Source of the DNA: an uncultured Marinomonas sp.
Lineage (GTDB): Bacteria > Pseudomonadota > Gammaproteobacteria > Pseudomonadales > Marinomonadaceae
DNA: 51,903 nucleotides
Assembly (NCBI GenBank): GCA_947493575.1
Contig: CANLRQ010000021.1
Location: 1 to 51,903 of the forward strand
Direction: 5' to 3'
In this document: one piece after another, positions 51,285 through 51,903 of the stretch
Position numbering within the stretch: position 1 is the stretch's first letter
Layout: the number at the start of each line of letters is the position of its first letter
Position numbers and translations under genes: made by a program
Notes under the pieces: generated by a model
The model's database searches: none
What the model was told of the DNA's origin: nothing
The model's input: only the letters and a program-made list of their open reading frames with translations

Positions 51285-51903
51285 GTAAGCGCCTATCCAA
51301 CTACATCCTTGCAGTTCCAAGGCAGTAATGCCTCAATATCCTCCACATTTTCAGCATTGGGGAGTTGTTTGAAGATATGCTTTAACCACTCGTACTCATT
51401 AAGCCCATTAGCCTTGGACGTTTCAATCAAGCTGTATAAGTTTGCGCTGGCTGTCGCGCCTGCCTGACTTTTACTAAACATCCAGTTCTTACGCCCTATA
51501 GCATAAGGGCGGATGGCTCGCTCTGCTGCATTGTTATCAATAGGGTAATGACCATCCTCAACGTAACCGACCAGTCGTTCCCATTGATTATTCAAGTAGG
51601 ACAATGCCTTCCCCATTGCTGTTTTTGGAGCAACATTGGGCAAGCTTTTTTCCATCCAGCTTTTTAGTTGCTTGAGTATCGGCACGGCTTCCTGTTGACG
51701 CACATCTTTGCGTTTGTCTGGGGGCATGTCTTTGATCTTTCTTTCGATCACATAGAGCTTTTGGATGGAGTTTAGCGCTTGATCCGCTTTCCCTGTTTTA
51801 CCTTTAGGCTGTGCATCTTTGGCTTCTTTAAACTTGCGTCGTGCATGAGCCCAACAACCTAAACGTTTTATCTGATACTTATCGCATGCTTTTTGATACC
51901 ACT
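51285..51903 (-). mobile_element. IS66 family insertion sequence, one end, continues past the window
   Basis: The end starts GTAAGCGCCTATCC, the IS66 family terminal sequence (GTAAGCG), immediately followed by the transposase stop codon region. The insertion interrupted the LuxR-type gene. The other end and the 8-bp target duplication lie outside the window. Confidence 0.8.
51293..51903 (-). CDS. IS66 transposase (TnpC), C-terminal part
   Basis: The frame is open to the window edge, so the gene is partial at its 5' end; about 200 residues are seen. Diagnostic IS66 features are WYQKACDKYQIKRLGCWAHARRKF, the catalytic glutamate in NNAAERAIRPYAIGRKNWMFSKSQAGATASANLYSLIETSKANG, and the end segment EALLPWNCKDVVG. 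A start placed at GTG 51751 would cut the DDE domain and is not the real start. It looks intact as far as it goes, so the element may be active. Confidence 0.92.
   Translation of the reverse strand, partial: WYQKACDKYQIKRLGCWAHARRKFKEAKDAQPKGKTGKADQALNSIQKLYVIERKIKDMPPDKRKDVRQQEAVPILKQLKSWMEKSLPNVAPKTAMGKALSYLNNQWERLVGYVEDGHYPIDNNAAERAIRPYAIGRKNWMFSKSQAGATASANLYSLIETSKANGLNEYEWLKHIFKQLPNAENVEDIEALLPWNCKDVVG

Noticed and set aside
51293..51751. A complete small 152-residue transposase gene
   Set aside because: The frame is open through to the window edge with diagnostic IS66 residues upstream of GTG 51751, so the real gene is longer.

Overview
The window looks like chromosome of a marine gammaproteobacterium of the Oceanospirillales, most like Marinomonas. 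This is an inference from gene content and protein character: ppx/rho/fre, a two-subunit arginine succinyltransferase (aruF/aruG type) inside an ast operon, glnK-amtB, an E. coli-like yjfI-pspA-yjfK-yjfL-yjfM-yjfC stress operon, and moderately AT-rich DNA. No rRNA, tRNA or CRISPR was seen.

Layout. 1-7.1 kb: repeats, ppx (minus), rho, flavin reductase fre, lysine exporter lysO (minus) and a MATE pump. 7.1-11.4 kb: cobalamin late steps, with cobQ divergent from an overlapping cbiB-cobC-cobU operon. 11.5-12.7 kb: gpt and a small exported DUF2914 protein. 12.9-18.3 kb: arginine succinyltransferase pathway (aruF, astA, astD, astB, minus strand) with a sigma-54-like promoter, then DUF1653. 18.8-24.2 kb: LysR regulator plus RND pump and adaptor. 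24.5-30.6 kb: ClpP-like lipoprotein, DUF1289, radA, a GNAT-nitrilase fusion, amtB and glnK (sigma-54-like promoter). 30.9-41 kb: ubiK, M16 peptidase, TSUP permease, a ParE/Phd toxin-antitoxin pair, a Trp-rich protein, comM, an AEC transporter, a small monooxygenase, a TyrR-type HTH protein, rhomboid and DUF6471. 41.1-45.5 kb: yjf/pspA operon. 45.5-51.9 kb: accessory, visibly AT-rich region with an RTX protein, a decayed partial copy of that gene, a membrane-bound HTH/PA14-like regulator, a LuxI/FeeM-like acyltransferase fused to a SAM methyltransferase, a LuxR-type regulator beheaded by an IS66 element, and the IS66 itself, running off the end.

Two things bind the window together. At least eight copies of a small palindromic element (full length about 140 bp, ends GAGACCTTTGCACGAC / GTGCAAAGGTCTC) sit in intergenic gaps in full, deleted, half and diverged forms; several lie where a terminator would be expected, and one abuts the start of a gene. 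A second repeat family occurs at the left end and near 36.1-36.35 kb.

The most likely undescribed system is at 48.3-51.3 kb. There, a single protein appears to combine acyl-signal synthase and methyltransferase domains; it is convergent with, and overlaps by 6 bp, a LuxR-type receptor gene that IS66 has broken, and it follows a ToxR-like transmembrane regulator with a PA14-like outer domain. Functions there are inferred from motifs only.
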